This document shows, piece after piece, positions 39,687-53,569 of a stretch of 64,000 nucleotides of DNA. Origin of the DNA: Gadus chalcogrammus (Eukaryota; Chordata; Actinopteri; Gadiformes; Gadidae); assembly GCF_026213295.1 (NCBI RefSeq), contig NC_079414.1, positions 4,457,848-4,521,847 on the forward strand, given 5' to 3'. Numbering within the stretch: position 1 is the stretch's first letter; the number at the start of each line of letters is the position of its first letter. Both the position numbers and the translations under genes were made by a program. Under the pieces are notes generated by a model. It was given only the letters and a program-made list of their open reading frames with translations. It ran no database searches and was not told the DNA's origin.

Positions 39687-39707
39687 TGTATGTGTATGTG
39701 TGTGTGT
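39561..39707. repeat. TG-rich array with duplicated CATACAATTACACTAGGTGC
   Basis: A TG array flanked on both sides by a direct repeat of TCATACAATTACACTAGGTG (39,592 and 39,708), so a roughly 117-bp unit is duplicated. Confidence 0.85.
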
Positions 39708-39824
39708 CATACAATTACACTAGGTGCGAGCCTGAGAACCAGTCTTTAATGTGAAAACGTCAGCATATGTATTAATAATACAGGGAGAGGATAACCAAAC
39801 TAGACAGGCTCAGGATCTCTAGAT

Positions 39825-40205
39825 ACACTGAGACCTGGGGCCCAAAGGATCTCACTGAGACCTTGGGTCCCACAGGACCTCACTGAGACCTGGGGCCCCA
39901 CAGGACCTCACTGAGATCTGGGGCCCCACAGGCTGAGGACCTCACTGAGACCTGGGGCCCAAAGGCAGGGGCTTGGCGGTTGGTATACAGCAAAGCCATC
40001 TTGCTATTTATAATGTATACACTTATAACTTAGTTAACATGAACACTGTCAGTAAACATGAACACCGTCAGTAAACATGAACATCGTCAGTAAACATCAA
40101 CAAGATCAGTGTTAACATGAACTACGTCAGTAAACATCAACACCATCAGTGTAAACATGAACACCTATACTTCAACACCATCAGTAAACAAACACCGTCA
40201 GTAAA
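39825..40205. repeat. Two adjacent minisatellites
   Basis: 39,825-39,965 holds about five units of GGACCTCACTGAGACCTGGG followed by GCCCCACA. 40,030-40,205 holds about nine units of AACATGAACACCGTCAGTAA. Confidence 0.9.
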
Positions 40206-40797
40206 GGATTCCTAGACCATGAGTGAACTGTTAATTAATTGTTTGGTAATTATTAATTAATGCTTATTACTGCATTAAATTATGTTAATAAATGGTGTCC
40301 TTGATTTGTTGCATGCACCAATATTTTTCCCAGAGGCATCTGACAAACCCTTGTGTCACTAATGAAACAGATGATTGTTCTGCTCTTGTCCTGTACCAGG
40401 GAGCGGGTTATGAAACTGGTGAAGATACGACACATTGTCCATTTGCCCAGGTACCCGGCTACATAACGGGAGCAGGCCATAAATAGGGCTATCAGTGTGT
40501 TTGTTGCATGCTGACATCTCTTTGAAAAGATTTAATTCGGGAAATGCTACCTTCCCTCTGAAATGTGAGGTCCAATCTTCTCTGTCAGTTCAGTACGCTA
40601 GTTTATGAAGCTCTGATGCCCATCCAGGCGCCTGCACGTTCAAAGTCAGTCTTTGCAGACAATTGAACAATTATTAAGACTCAGAGTCTTGTAAAGAAAT
40701 ATTGCCATTTAAACACAGATTCAACCGAAACTAAATCTGGTTTCTGTCGTTTCCAGGAAACTAAGGTGGACCAGACCCTGAGACTGCCCCTTAACCT

Positions 40798-40980
40798 CAA
40801 ACACACGCGCACACACACGCACACGCACACCCATGCACACAGACACACTCACACACAGACACACACACAAACACACACACTTAATCATATAGACACACAA
40901 AAAACGTTTCCTATTAAGGAAGGAAGCTAAAGGAGAAACCTAGGTCTGCAGATTGGAAGATAAGGAGCTGGCACAAGAGT

Positions 40981-41050
<70 letters not shown>

Positions 41051-41186
41051 GTTTTGGGGGGATCGGGGGGAAAGGGCTGGCACTCGGAGTAGCTTGCACC
41101 ATCTGTAGAGTCCATTATTAACAACTACACTCCCTTCCTGCCATTCAAACAAATTTCTACGTTGTGTATGTGTGTGGGTGTGTGTA

Positions 41187-41272
<86 letters not shown>

Positions 41273-41290
41273 TGTGTGTGAGAGTGAGAG
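40798..41290. repeat. Cluster of AC and TG arrays
   Basis: Interrupted AC at 40,798-40,900, TG at 40,978-41,052 and TG at 41,166-41,280. No gene lies between 40,206 and 41,440. Confidence 0.95.
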
Positions 41291-41439
41291 AGGGCAAGAC
41301 AGATGGATAGAGATGCTGCACACCCATTTGTATATGTGGGGGGACGTGCGGCGTCTGGCCTGTAGGGGGAGTATGGGTATGTTGGGAGCGCACCGGATCT
41401 GCTGGGGGGGAATGGGTCTGATAGCGGGCACCTGCTGAC

Positions 41440-41780
41440 AATCAGACCAATCAGGAGTGTGTATTTATGTGCCTGCTTTGTCTTGTAGTGAGGAGGAATG
41501 GGGAGCAGAGAGACAGGGGCGATCACCACCAGAGATCGCCAGGAACGCACCCTGTGACCGCTTGGAGCGGAGTATGATTCATGTTTAAGGACTAGTGGTT
41601 TGTTGGACTGCTGGGCGATCACCGCCAGAGATCGCCAGGAACGCACCCCGTGACCGCTTTGAACGGGGTTATGATTTATGTTTAAGGACTTGTGTTTTGT
41701 TGGACTGCTGGGGGATCGAAATAAACAGACTTTGTATTGAAAACACAAACCTGGTGTCCAAGCACTCTGTGAATCCTGTT
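41440..41780. repeat. 97-bp tandem duplication ending in an LTR-like 3' segment
   Basis: GCGATCACC(A/G)CCAGAGATCG and the next about 80 bp occur twice (41,518-41,614 and 41,615-41,711). The second copy runs into GGGGATCGAAATAAACAGAC, containing a poly(A)-signal-like hexamer. It may be the end of an LTR. Confidence 0.6.
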
Positions 41781-42560
41781 CAGGGCCGGCCCTGACCAAT
41801 TTGGGCCCTAGGCAAGATTTTTGCTGGCGCCCCCTACCCCTTTGGATTGCACAGTAAATTCGACTACTAATGTTCATAAACTCAGAGAAGCTACAAAGCT
41901 TTGTCTTTGAGACTCTTTGAATTTAGATAGAAAATTAAACACACGAAACGTATTACAAACCGAGTAACAAGCAATGAATCATGCATACAATATGGTATGC
42001 ACAAAATACTGCAGACGTTAGAACTTTTAATAATCAAACACTTTGCAGTAAAAAAAAGTCTTGCAAAACAAGTGACAATGAATCACTCATACAAAATACT
42101 GCAAAGAAATGCATGATGTTTACTTAAGGCATTCATAATCAAAATAATATGAGTTCAGATTCAAATTATTGTAAATACAATTAAATGTAGTATGGTTTAT
42201 CTAGTTTGGTTCTAACCAGAGATTAAACAAGCACTCAACGGAAGTGTAAAAAAAATGCAATAATATATTATTGAATGAAGGATATTGGAAATGTAAGATA
42301 TGCAAACCACAAACTATCATCCAAATCAGCTTGAAAATACACACTGCTCCAACAATGGTTAATACAATGCAATCTTTGCCAAAAAAACATTATTCTATAA
42401 ACAGACATTTAGATGTATAGTCTGTCGTTATAATTGATTTACCTCGGGTGTACTGTGGAGTGGGTAAGACTGTTTTTAATAGCAGGCTAGCATTGCCCGT
42501 TGACTTGCGCTAGCCTAGCACGAGCGAACTCTGCAACTAGAAGGACTGAATGAAATGTGT
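41781..42560. mobile_element. Left end of a hAT-like element, right end not found
   Basis: CAGGGCCGGCCCTGACCAAT followed by TTGGGCCCTAGGCAAG is a typical hAT terminus. The following AT-rich sequence has no frame. No matching CCTG end was found, so the element is truncated. Confidence 0.5.
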
Positions 42561-42711
42561 TGAAAACTGTCTCCAGTGATATAGAATACCAATGCTCACT
42601 TTGGAATCAGGCCCTATGTCCAAAATTCCGAACTACCCCTTTAAAATAGCATCTGAACAACGCGCCACTGACTTTAAACCAGGTATTTCCTGGTCTGTGG
42701 CGCAGTTGCAA

Positions 42712-43015
42712 CCTGGTCTCACAGGAATCCGTGTAATGACTACGGACGCTTAACTCGAAATCCGTAGCCACATCACGGAAACACGCCGATTTCCGTGATG
42801 TGGCCACGGAATTCGCTCCAATGCAAGTTAATGACACTGATGTTCCGTGGCTCACACACGGATCCCCGTTTCAACGAGCGAGTAGACCACGGGGATTAAT
42901 TCAAAATCCGTGGTGGTCTCACTGAAACACTTAAATTGTCCTTGATGTGTCCACGGAAGTTGCTCCAATGCAAGTAAATGACACTGATATTCCAACCCGG
43001 TCTCACGAAAAGACG
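42712..43015. mobile_element. Copy of the GGTCTCACAGGAATCCGTG element
   Basis: Direct-orientation relative of 51,947-52,460. Both carry alternating CGGATTTC/GAAATCCG motifs and GCTCCAATGCAAGT(T/A)AATGA repeated in tandem. Confidence 0.75.
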
Positions 43016-43021
43016 TGACAC

Positions 43022-43604
43022 TAGCTGTGTTCGAAATCGTTCCCTATACACTCGTTCCCTATTCCCTATATAGTGTACATGATATAGTGCACTATATAGC
43101 CTAGGGAATAGGGAACGAGAGTTCGGACACTACGCTGAACATTTCTAAACGTCATTTGCGTCAGTAAATGCGCCGGGTATTTGTGTGACGCAGACAGATG
43201 CGCCCACATCAAGTAGGAACAAACCGGGCACTCACGACGAAAGCTGGAGGTTGTATTGATGTTGAATGTTACATTTCCTTATTTAATTCATTTTGAATGT
43301 TAAATATTCTATGTTAAATCCCAAATAAATTGTTGACATTTCTAAACGAAAGCCCGAGACTCCATCATTAAATGTATTTGTTTTCGCGGTTATTCGGCTT
43401 CTTCTTCTCCCCTGGAAAAATACAACCGCATTGCATTGTGGTATACGGGAGTAACATGTAGGGAACATCGTATGCACCCTATTTTAAGTCCACTATATAG
43501 TGCCCTATATAGTGGACCACTGAGAATTCGAACACCCTAGAAAATGGCGTGCACCCTATTTAGTGCACTACATCCATGATAAGGAACGATTTCGAACACA
43601 GCTA
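43022..43604. mobile_element. 583-bp MITE
   Basis: The ends TAGCTGTGTTCGAAATCGTT and its complement at 43,585-43,604 are inverted. Internal CCCTATATAGTG and CACTATATAG palindromes recur. No coding capacity. Confidence 0.85.
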
Positions 43605-45033
43605 CTGTCACGTTATTTAATCTATTGAAACGTGATCAGGATCACGTTTTTTCAAATTTTTCGTGTTAAAAAGCACAAATTTCAAACCCATGTATTTCAA
43701 TTGGAAGTATTTGTCGTGTCACCAGCACGACTTCCAAACTAAGGTTCTGTGCGGGAGCGTTCTCCCTAATGTCCCTTAAGGAGCTCCGTACAGAACATTT
43801 ATTGTTAAAAATTGTCTGTGATGATAACTAACAATATGACAGCTTTTGGCCACCCATTTCTACTTAAACTTGTCTGTGAACAATATGACAGCTTTAGGCC
43901 ACCCGTTTCTACTTTCACCTTTGATTCTGAGAAATTGTGACAATTCACGGATATATTAAATGCAGGTGCGCTGTATGTCTTGATGTTTATTTTATCTAGC
44001 CATCTACTGTCTTGTTTTTGGTTATGTGAATGAAAGTCTGCGTCGACGCCTCGCAAGTCCAGTGTCGCGAGCGGACGTTGCCATGACATCTAGAAATCAT
44101 ATCGTATTTAATGGGTTGTCACTAATATTGATGTGTTGGGCTTGATTATAACTCTTGAATAATATTGTTTGCACCACGGCCTGGGGGAATACTCGTATTC
44201 TGATACCTGCTGAGTAGTTCCAGTCAGCGTTTAGATTCTCTGCCCGAACCCGAGCCCGGGTCGGGTCGATATTTCCCACCAGTATCCTCGGGCCGGGCCT
44301 TTGATCGAGCTTTTTAATTTTTATTTTATCATTGGTTTATTGGCCTAATCTGAGGAGTAATCTATGCCATAAACAGGAACGTTATGGGGCTTTATTACAC
44401 GGGTCTTCTCAATGCCGTGGCCCGTGGAACACTCCGTTCACTTGCATGGGTAGTAGTCCGGTGACTCGTCAACCCCAGCGTCTTCCGTTGCTAAGCGACG
44501 TCACCGTCTTTGCGGAGAAATTATTTCTCTGTTGATCAACACTACGAATGCTGGAAACGAATAAATTGTAAAAAAAAAAAAAAAACGACACAGCATGTGA
44601 AGTTATTTTTTCGTTTTGGCAAGTTCCAGTCAAATCGTCTTTTCAGCCTTCCAAACGAGAGCTGGTAAATTGTGAAAAATGCATTAAACTGTAATCAGAA
44701 AACGTGGATATATGCTATTGCAACACAGTCTCACTCCGAGAACGTCAAATACCGACTGTTGGCAAAGGCCCTTTAGCGTCGGTGACTGACGGGAAAGGTA
44801 CCCTTTGCCGTCGATCTTTATTAATCTTTATTATCTGAATGGGAAATGCAGCTCATGTGTTTCCTGCTTTTGTGTTATTAAACCGTTACTTTATGTAACT
44901 TTTAATGATATCATCTTGTTAGAAACACAAACACGTATATCTGAGAGCCAACCCAGTCGCCAAAAGCATACGTTGACAGTGTACGTTTTCGTGAACACTG
45001 GATTACGCCGCATTTCAACATAAAATAGCGTGT

Positions 45034-45136
<103 letters not shown>

Positions 45137-45796
45137 TTTCGCTGCCAAATAAATAAATAAATAAATAAATAAATACTAAGGCAGAATAAAGAATAAATTA
45201 ATTCATTATCATTCAACTTCAACATGCGTTATTACAGTATAGTGGTGGAGGGATGACGTATGTTGGCTAAACCGGAAGTGAGCGTCGCCCTGGGTTCCCT
45301 TGACAAAAAGCCAACGGGTTTTACCATTTGATTTTGGATTATTGCAGAAAAATTAGCATCTTTGAAGCACCTCCTCAAAAACTGAAAATAAATAAAAATA
45401 ACTGTGCTCCAAAGAAAGAAATGTAAACCAATGCATTCCGAATGGGAGTGTTTCTCCGATTTTTCCATGCTACACAGAACGAAATGTAAACCCATGCAAA
45501 TAAAGACTTCATGGTCATAATCATTTAAATATCATTAATCTCCTGAGGGTGGTATTCTATTTTTTTCAACGGGGCTGAATCCAGTCACTTGACCGTCATG
45601 GTTGCTATGGTGGTTGCTATCCACCAGCCCCTCTAATCCTTACATGGCTCTAAAAACCACGCGGCAAATGAGCTGCCGTAAACTGTGTTGTTTTTGTCGT
45701 AAACTAGGGTCCGATGGTTAGAAAATAGACGGATATTCCAAGGTATCCTTAAAAGGCAGCTTGGATGTTTTTATTTTCTGCAGTTTAGACTTCTTC

Positions 45797-46200
45797 TATA
45801 ACCTATTTTTGAAAGCAAAACACCAAGCTCATTGATTTAACGAGGCAGGGTTATTTGAAACAATTTATTAAATAAATATTTATGAGAAGTCATTCCTTCT
45901 CCTGAGTTTTCTTCCTATTTATGTCTAGTGTACAACCCTACTGTTCACAAGCATCACCCCCCCCTCCCCATATGGATTTGGAGAATTCTTGCCACGTCCC
46001 AGTGGTGGAGGTATCATATATATGAAAGAGGGCATTCAATTATACTACAATGATCAATTAGGAGGCCGAAGCCCTAAAGGAAGTGATGCAATAGGTGACT
46101 GGGTCGACAACATTTAAGTAAGCTTTACTTTGAGGTCTCTTATATATCAAAGGGGGTCTCAAAGGACGCATACGCTTCAACCTGTGGCTCCAGCCCTACA
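45797..46200 (+). repeat. Dispersed repeat copy 1 carrying a conserved short reading frame
   Basis: The frame at 45,971-46,117 contains ..SGGGIIYMKEGIQLYYND.. and ..SPKGSDAIGDWV.. and ends at TAA followed by GTAAGC-like sequence. The protein was not recognised. Related copies lie at 48,601-49,005 (-), 56,600-57,012 (+) and 61,385-61,575 (-). Confidence 0.7.
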
Positions 46201-47502
46201 GGAAATGACTCAGCAAGTGCTCCATCTTGTTGCACCTGCACCCAGCGGCTCGCTTGCAAGATTTTGGCCTGAAGTTATTCCCAGACCTACACCGTAGCCA
46301 TCCAACCTGCATATCTGAGAATCAGGCCTCTCTTTAATAATGACAAAATGTATGAGAGAAATACACATTAACTTTTGACTCATAAGCGGCGTGGTGCCGG
46401 CTCCTTTTGACCTTTTGACCCCAGAGTTCTGGGGGAATAGCTGAATCAATTCATTAGTCAATCAAAGGCATGTAAATATCTTACCGGTGGCGTAAGAGGG
46501 AGAACAAGGTATTCTTCAACATCTACGCTTCCAGGCGATTGCAACGGTGCCACACATTAGCATATTCGAACATGTTTAATGGTAGTAATTAGCTGTCGAA
46601 ATTGGAGGCCTTAATCAATAATGAGCAGCTATTGATTTGCTTCCCGATATAAATTTGTGACAAATGACATGTTATTTAGCCCCTACACATTGAGTTGAGT
46701 CCAATGACACCAAGCATGACACTCTAGAAAATGGTAACATGTATTTTACATGGTACACCTGGGTCTAGGACATGATCTCGGTGTAGCAAGAGGGCAAGCT
46801 TGATCTCATTGGACTCAGCTTAACGTGTAGATGCTAAATAACATGTAATTTGTCAAAAATCTCCATCGGGAAGCAAATCTATAGCTGGTCATTATTGATA
46901 AAGGCCTCCAAAATCGACAGCTAATTACTACCCCAAAACATATTCAAATATGATCATGTGTGGCACTGTTGCAATCGCCTCGAAACGTAGATGTCAAAGG
47001 ACACCTTGTTTGCCCCGTTACGTAAACGGGAAGATATTTTCATACTTCTAATGAATTGATTAATATTTTAAGGTTCTCGGAGTGAGACTTTTAGCGGCTG
47101 CAGCAGAAGTGTTGAGACGAAAGATGATATCAAGACATTTATAGAATATTCCCATTCACAACATGATTCTTCGTCATAACATCCGACCAAACATCCTTTA
47201 CAGTCACCAAGCGAGGATTATGAAAGTCCAGGCCCCCCCTTCCGGCACTCGGGGTCCGACTGGGCCAAGTTTCGGGCAGGAAGGGCCCCCCATTCCGGCC
47301 CTCGGGGTCCGACCGGGCCAAGTTTCGGTGCTGGGGTCCCAGTTAGGCCTTAGAATAAGGTATTCAAATTTCAGGGCGGTAGGACCTTCCTATCTCAAAA
47401 ACTGTTTTTCCACCACATTCTGAACCATTAGGTCTTGCAGGTAACACTTCTGAGGGGCTTTGTCCAAATGACAGTCCATTTGGGAAAACTTTTTTTCTCT
47501 AA

Positions 47503-48131
47503 TGGTGCGGCCACACCAACCGCGTTACTCGCGTTGGACAACGCGAGTACCGCGCCTAACCTGACGCTTGACCAGTGTGTGGTGGTTCAACGCTCCAACG
47601 CGTCAACGCGCCAACGCAGCTAGATGAGTCCATTGTCCATGCAAGTGAACGGAGCGTTCCCTCTTCCTCATAACTATCAAACCAAACATCCTTCACATTC
47701 ACTGAGCGAACATTATGAAAGTAAAATGCACATTTCTCGCTAGAAATGTTTCCATAAACGCATTTAATGGCGTAACTATGTTACTATTTCCACCCAGAAG
47801 AAAAAAGAAAGATGTCGGCCGTATGCTTCTGTGCAAGCTCACTACTCTCTGCCAGTGATGTCGGGTCAAGCTCCACGCTGATTGGCTACCGCGGCTAAGC
47901 GTCACGCGTTGGAGCGTTGAAAGTTCAATTTTCTGAACTCCGGGCGTTGGTGCGTTGGGCGCGTTGCTGCGTTTACGTGCGTAATTACGTGCAACTGCCG
48001 CGCCTAACGCCCCCAACGCAACGCTTCAACGCTTCAACGCGTGTACCGCGCCTAGACCAATGGTTCCCTATGCAAAAATGCCGATTTTCAACGCCCCTAA
48101 CGCGAGCAACGCGGTTGGTGTGGCCGTACCT
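47503..48131. mobile_element. 629-bp PIF/Harbinger-type MITE with TAA duplication
   Basis: The termini TGGTGCGGCCACACCAACCG and CGGTTGGTGTGGCCGTACCT are inverted. TAA flanks both sides (47,500-47,502 and 48,132-48,134). The related sequence at about 51,250-51,265 reads TCTCTAAGGGATAG, which is the same site without the insertion. So both the borders and the TAA target duplication are shown inside this window. The interior is rich in CAACGCG/CGCGTTG. Confidence 0.9.
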
Positions 48132-48600
48132 TAAGGGATAGAACTCCAAATCTCGGATATGTCGTTCTCGGGGCCCCGGGAAATGTGTGTAAACATTTTA
48201 GCATCCCTAGCTATCTCGAAAAGGCCGGAAAAGGGGCGTGACCTCCCACAGTACAGTAAATGTACATAAGACAGAGGTTAGTTTCTAGTCCCCATTTTTT
48301 GTGGGATGGAGGTGTACATTTGTGGCTTAAGGTGTGTAGTCGCAGCTGGCCTGTGGCCACGTTTTTGAAGTCTTGGGTCAAAAGGTCAAAAGGAGCCGGC
48401 ACCACGCCGCTTATGAGATAACAAAAAGTGAATGTGTATTTCTCTAATAGCTTTTTGTCATTATTAAAGAGAAGCCTGATTCTAAGATATGCGTGTTGGA
48501 TGGCTAGGGTGTAGGTCTGGGAAGAACTTCAGGCCAAAATCTTGCAAGCGAGCCGCTGGGTGCAGGTGCAACGAGATGGAGCACTTGCTGAGTCATTTCC

Positions 48601-49005
48601 TGTAGGGCTGGAGCCACAGGTTGAAGCGTATGCGTCCTTTGAGACCCCCTTTGATATATAAGAGACCTCAAAGTAAAGCTTACTTAAATGTTGTCGACCC
48701 AGTCACCTATTGCATCACTTCCTTTAGGGCTTCGGCCTCCTAATTGATCATTGTAGTATAATTGAATGCCCTCTTTCATATATATGATACCTCCACCACT
48801 GGGACGTGGCAAGAATTCTCCAAATCCATATGGGGAGGGGGGGGTGATGCTTGTGGACAGTAGGGTTGTACACTAGACATAAATAGGAAGAAAACTCAGG
48901 AGAAGGAATGACCTCTCACAAATATTTATTTAATAAATTGTTTCAAATAACCCTGCCTCGTTAAATCAATGAGCTTGGTGTTTTGCTTTAAAAAATAGGT
49001 TATAG
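48601..49005 (-). repeat. Dispersed repeat copy 2 (minus) with the conserved short frame
   Basis: Reverse complement of copy 1 within the palindrome. The frame runs from about 48,832 down to 48,686 and remains open. Confidence 0.7.
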
Positions 49006-49334
49006 AAGAAGTCTAAACTGCAGAAAATAAAAACATCCAAGCTGCCTTTTAAGGATACCTTGGAATATCCGTCTATTTTCTAACCATCGGACCCTAGTTT
49101 ACGACAAAAACAACACAATTTACGCTACACAATTTAATAATCCAAAATCAAATGGTAAAACCCGTTGGCTTTTTGTCAAGGGAACCCAGGGCGACGCTCA
49201 CTTCCGGGTTAGCCAACATACGTCATCCCTCCACCACTATACTGTAATAATGCATGTTGAAGTTGAATGATAATGAATTAATTTATTCTTTATTCTGCCT
49301 TAGTATTTATTTATTTATTTATTTGGCAGCGAAA

Positions 49335-49403
<69 letters not shown>

Positions 49404-49441
49404 ACACGCTATTTTATGTTGAAATGCGACGTAATCCAGTG

Positions 49442-50788
49442 TATGAGGGGCCGTCTGGGACAGAATTCATACTTGGTCTTACACACACTATTATACTCTC
49501 TCACATACACTATTATACTCTCTCACATACAGTATTATACTCTCTCACATACACTACTACTCTCTCTCACATACACTACTATACTTTCTTACATACACTA
49601 CTATACTCTCTTACATACACTACTATACTCTCTTACATAGACTACTATTCTCTCTCACATACACTACTATACTCTCTCACATACACGACTATACACTCTC
49701 ATACTTACATGTAAAAGGAGTTTAATAGTTTGAATGAAACGGAAGTGAGTTTGAATGAAACGGAAGTGAGTTTGAATGAAACGGAAGTGAGTTTGAAATG
49801 TTCATAAGAGTCCGCAGAAATCGAATATCAATATTATTTTAATGTAATTACATTGTGTATATGCACAAGCCATCTTATAAAAAGCCGCCGAAAAATAGAA
49901 AACCGAAATGATACTATGTTTTTTTTTAGAAAACTGCGATTCAGGGTTTGAATTCTGCTATTGTCGTCTGATTCATTGAATCCGCTGTGTTTGCCAGGGT
50001 CACAGGGTCTTCCGACTCTGGGGAAGAGCCTGCTAGTTTACGCACACCCCTTGCGCATTTGTTTTCTCAACCACACGTGAGACGTTGTTTGACATGCTGG
50101 ATATCGTCAGAAAGGTATTTTCATTGGCTATTAGGATATCTAAGGCCCGTCCCCGACCCTTGCTGTCTGCTGGTGTAGCTGTCAATCAAAGTATACACGC
50201 ACCGTTTTGATAGTGATCGCCTCATTGGCTTGTAAGGCTTGTAAACAAGGAAGTATTGGTCTTACAGACATGTGGGAGGGCTCTATGTCACCGTGAGTCC
50301 CTGGCAAACACAGCGGATTCAATGAATCAGACGACAATAGCAGAATTCAAACCCTGAATCGCAGTTTTCTAAAAAAAAACATAGTAGCATTTCGGTTTTC
50401 TATTTTTCGGCTGCTTTGTATAAGATGGCTTGTGCATATACACAATGTAATTACACTAAAATAATATTGATATTCGATTTCTGCGGACTCTTATGAACAT
50501 TTCAAACTCACTTCCTTTTCATTCAAACTCACTTCCGTTTCATTCAAACTCACTTCCGTTTCATTCAAACTCTCCCGTTTCATTCAAACTCACTTCCGTT
50601 TCATTCAAACTCTCTTACACATACTACTATACTCTCTTACATACACTACTATACTCTCTTACATACGCTACTATACTCTCTTACACATACTACTATACTC
50701 TCTTACATACACTACTATACTCTCTTACATACACTACTATACTCTCTTACATACACTACTATACTCTCTTACAAACACTTACACTTAC
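49442..50788. mobile_element. Palindromic insertion with tandem ACACTACTATACTCTCTTAC arrays
   Basis: Arms 49,490-49,999 and 50,298-50,790 are inverted. They carry a 21-22-bp tandem repeat (TCTCTTACATACACTACTAT), GAATGAAACGGAAGTGAGTT units and a GAATTCTGCTATTGTCGTCT block around a 298-bp unique spacer. It splits the module that in other copies reads GTAATCCAGTGTTCACGAAA, so the insertion point is visible. Confidence 0.8.
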
Positions 50789-53104
50789 GAAAACGTACAC
50801 TGTCAACGTATGCTTTTGGCGACTGGGTTGGCTCTCAGATATACGTGTTTGTGTTTCTAACAAGATGATATCATTAAAAGTTGCATAAAGTAACGGTTTG
50901 ATAACACAAAAGCAGGAAACACGTGAGCTGCATTTCCCATTCAGATAATAAAGATTAATAAAGATTGACGGCAAAGGGTACCTTTCCCGTCAGTCACCGA
51001 CGCTAAAGGGCCTTTGCCAACAGTTGGTATTTGACGTTCTCGGAGTGAGACTGTGTTGCAATAGCATATAACCCAAGTTTCGGTGCCGGGGTCCCAGTTA
51101 GGCCTTAGAATAAGGTATTCAAATTTCAGGGCGGTAGGACCTTCCTATCTCAAAAACTGTTTTTCCACCACATTCTGAACCATTAGGTCTTGCAGGTAAC
51201 ACTTCTGAGGGGCTTTGTCCAAATGACAGTCCATTTGGGAAAACTTTTTTTCTCTAAGGGATAGAACTCCAAATCTCGGATATGTCGTTCTCGGGGCCCC
51301 GGGAAATGTGTGTAAACATTTTAGCATCCCTAGCTATCTCGAAAAGGCCGGAAAAGGGGCGTGACCTCCCACAGTACAGTAAATGTACATAAGACAGAGG
51401 TTAGTTTCTAGTCCCCATTTTTTGTGGGATGGACCAGACCCGACCCGGCCCGCGGGTCGGGTCTGGTCGGGCTCGGGTTCGGGCAGAGAATCTAAACGCT
51501 GACTGGAACTACTCAGCAGGTATCAGAATACGAGTATTCCCCCAGGCCGTGGTGCAAACAATATTATTCAAGAGTTATAATCAAGCCCAACACATCAATA
51601 TTAGTGACAACCCATTAAATACGATATGATTTCTAGATGTCATGGCAACGTCCGCTCGCGACACTGGACTTGCGAGGCGTCGACGCGGACTTTCATTCAC
51701 GTAACCAAAAACGAGACAGTAGATGGCTAGATAAAATAAACATCAAGACATACAGCGCACCTGCATTTAATATATCCGTGAATTGTCACAATTTCTCAGA
51801 ATCAAAGGTGAAAGTAGAAACGGGTGGCCTAAAGCTGTCATATTGTTCACAGACAAGTTTAAGTAGAAATGGGTGGCCAAAAGCTGTCATATTGTTAGTT
51901 ATCATCAAAGAGAATTTTTAACAATAAATGTTCTGTACGGAGCTCCTGGTCTCACAGGAATCTGTGAAATTACTACGGACGAATAACTCGAAATCCGTGG
52001 ACACATCACGGAAACACGCCGATTTCCGTGATGTGGCCACGGAATTCGCTCCAATGCAAGTTAATGACACTGATGTTCCGTGGCTCACACACGGATCCCC
52101 GTTTCAACGAGCGAGTCGACCACGGGGGCTTAACTCAAAACCCGGGGTGGTCTCACTGAAACACTTAAATTGTCCTTGTTGTGTCCACGGAATTTGCTCC
52201 AATGCAAGTAAATGACAATGATATTCCGTGGCACACACACAGATTCCCGTTTCAATCTGTGTGTGTGCTCCCGTTTCAATCTGTGTGTGTGCCACATTTG
52301 ACCACAGCGGGGGCTTAACTCAAAATCCGCACTTAAATTATCCGTGATGTGGCCACGGAATTTGCTCCAATGCAAGTAAATGACACTGTTATTCCGTGGC
52401 TCACACACGGATATCGTCGTGCTTCCGTGATGTGGCCACGGATTTCGAGTTAAGCGTCCGACCGTACACAGCAAATGCCAAAGTGTTAAAATCCCAGAGT
52501 ATTCATGACCAGAGTAGATTTTATACACTTTGGTGTTGAATAGGCACTAAGTACATTTTTTGGGGTGTACCAGAAACACTCTTGGGTGTTGTCTCTAAGT
52601 TAATGCTGGTGTAGAGTAATTTAAGTGTTTATTTTAGGATGATGGACTCCCTGAGTGTCCAACGGTTGATTGACGGCCGCACGTCGATTTAGGTTTCGAT
52701 TCGTCATTGGCTCACTGCGCCTCCTCATTGGTTAAATCTAGAGACATGTGACCGTTTGTCCTCTTCCACACTACGCGGAAAACTGTTTCGGCAGAGACGG
52801 TTGACTAGAGAGGATCGAATCAATATCGCCAAGGGATTGCTCAGAGTGAGCGAAGACATTTTTGAACTTCACGGGAATGTAAACAGGTAAGAAAAGTACC
52901 AAGTGAATAATGCACAGGGTTTCTATGTTTCATAGTTAGTTGTGCGTGTGTCCTTCATATAGGTCAGCAATTGTATTCATAATGGGTCTTCAGAAGGTAT
53001 TAAAGTCTTACATTTAAGTTGTTCAAACCTGCAGAAACCCTGAATGCAGAATATTCAGCATTTCTTCGTCTTTTAGATCTGAAAACCAACTTATAAATGC
53101 TTAC

Positions 53105-53569
53105 GATTTTAGCTAACGTCAAACTTAATGGCCAATGCTAATGAGGCACATGTCTTCAATGTAGCTAACGCCTCGTTACCATTTTTAGCTAATGCTAACG
53201 AGGCACGTGGCTTTAATTTAGTGGGAGCGTGTCTATGTTCCCCGGGTCCTATGTTCCCCGGGTCCTATGTTCCCCGGGTCCTATGTTCCCCAGTCTCATA
53301 CAAAGAGGGGAACATAGGACCCGGGGAACATAGGACCCGGGGAACATAGGACCCGGGGAACATAGGACCCGGGGAACATAGGACCCGGGGAACATAGGAC
53401 CCGGGGAACATAGGACCCGGGGAACATAGGACCCGGGGAACATAGCTCCCACTAAATTAAAGCCACGTGCCTCGTTAGCATTAGCTAAAAATGGTAACGA
53501 GGCGTTAGCTACATTGAAGACATGTGCCTCATTAGCATTGGCCATTAAGTTTGACGTTAGCTAAAATCG
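53105..53569. mobile_element. 465-bp palindromic MITE with 16-bp minisatellite centre
   Basis: The arms begin CGATTTTAGCTAACGTCAAA and end in its complement at 53,569. TTA flanks both sides (53,102-53,104 and 53,570-53,572). The centre has about three copies of GGGTCCTATGTTCCCC and then about nine inverted copies (GGAACATAGGACCCGG), joined by a short CAGTCTCATACAAAGAG spacer. Confidence 0.85.

Noticed and set aside
49254..50888. Tyr/Leu/Ser-rich repeat proteins
   Set aside because: Translations of the TCTCTTACATACACTACTAT tandem array.
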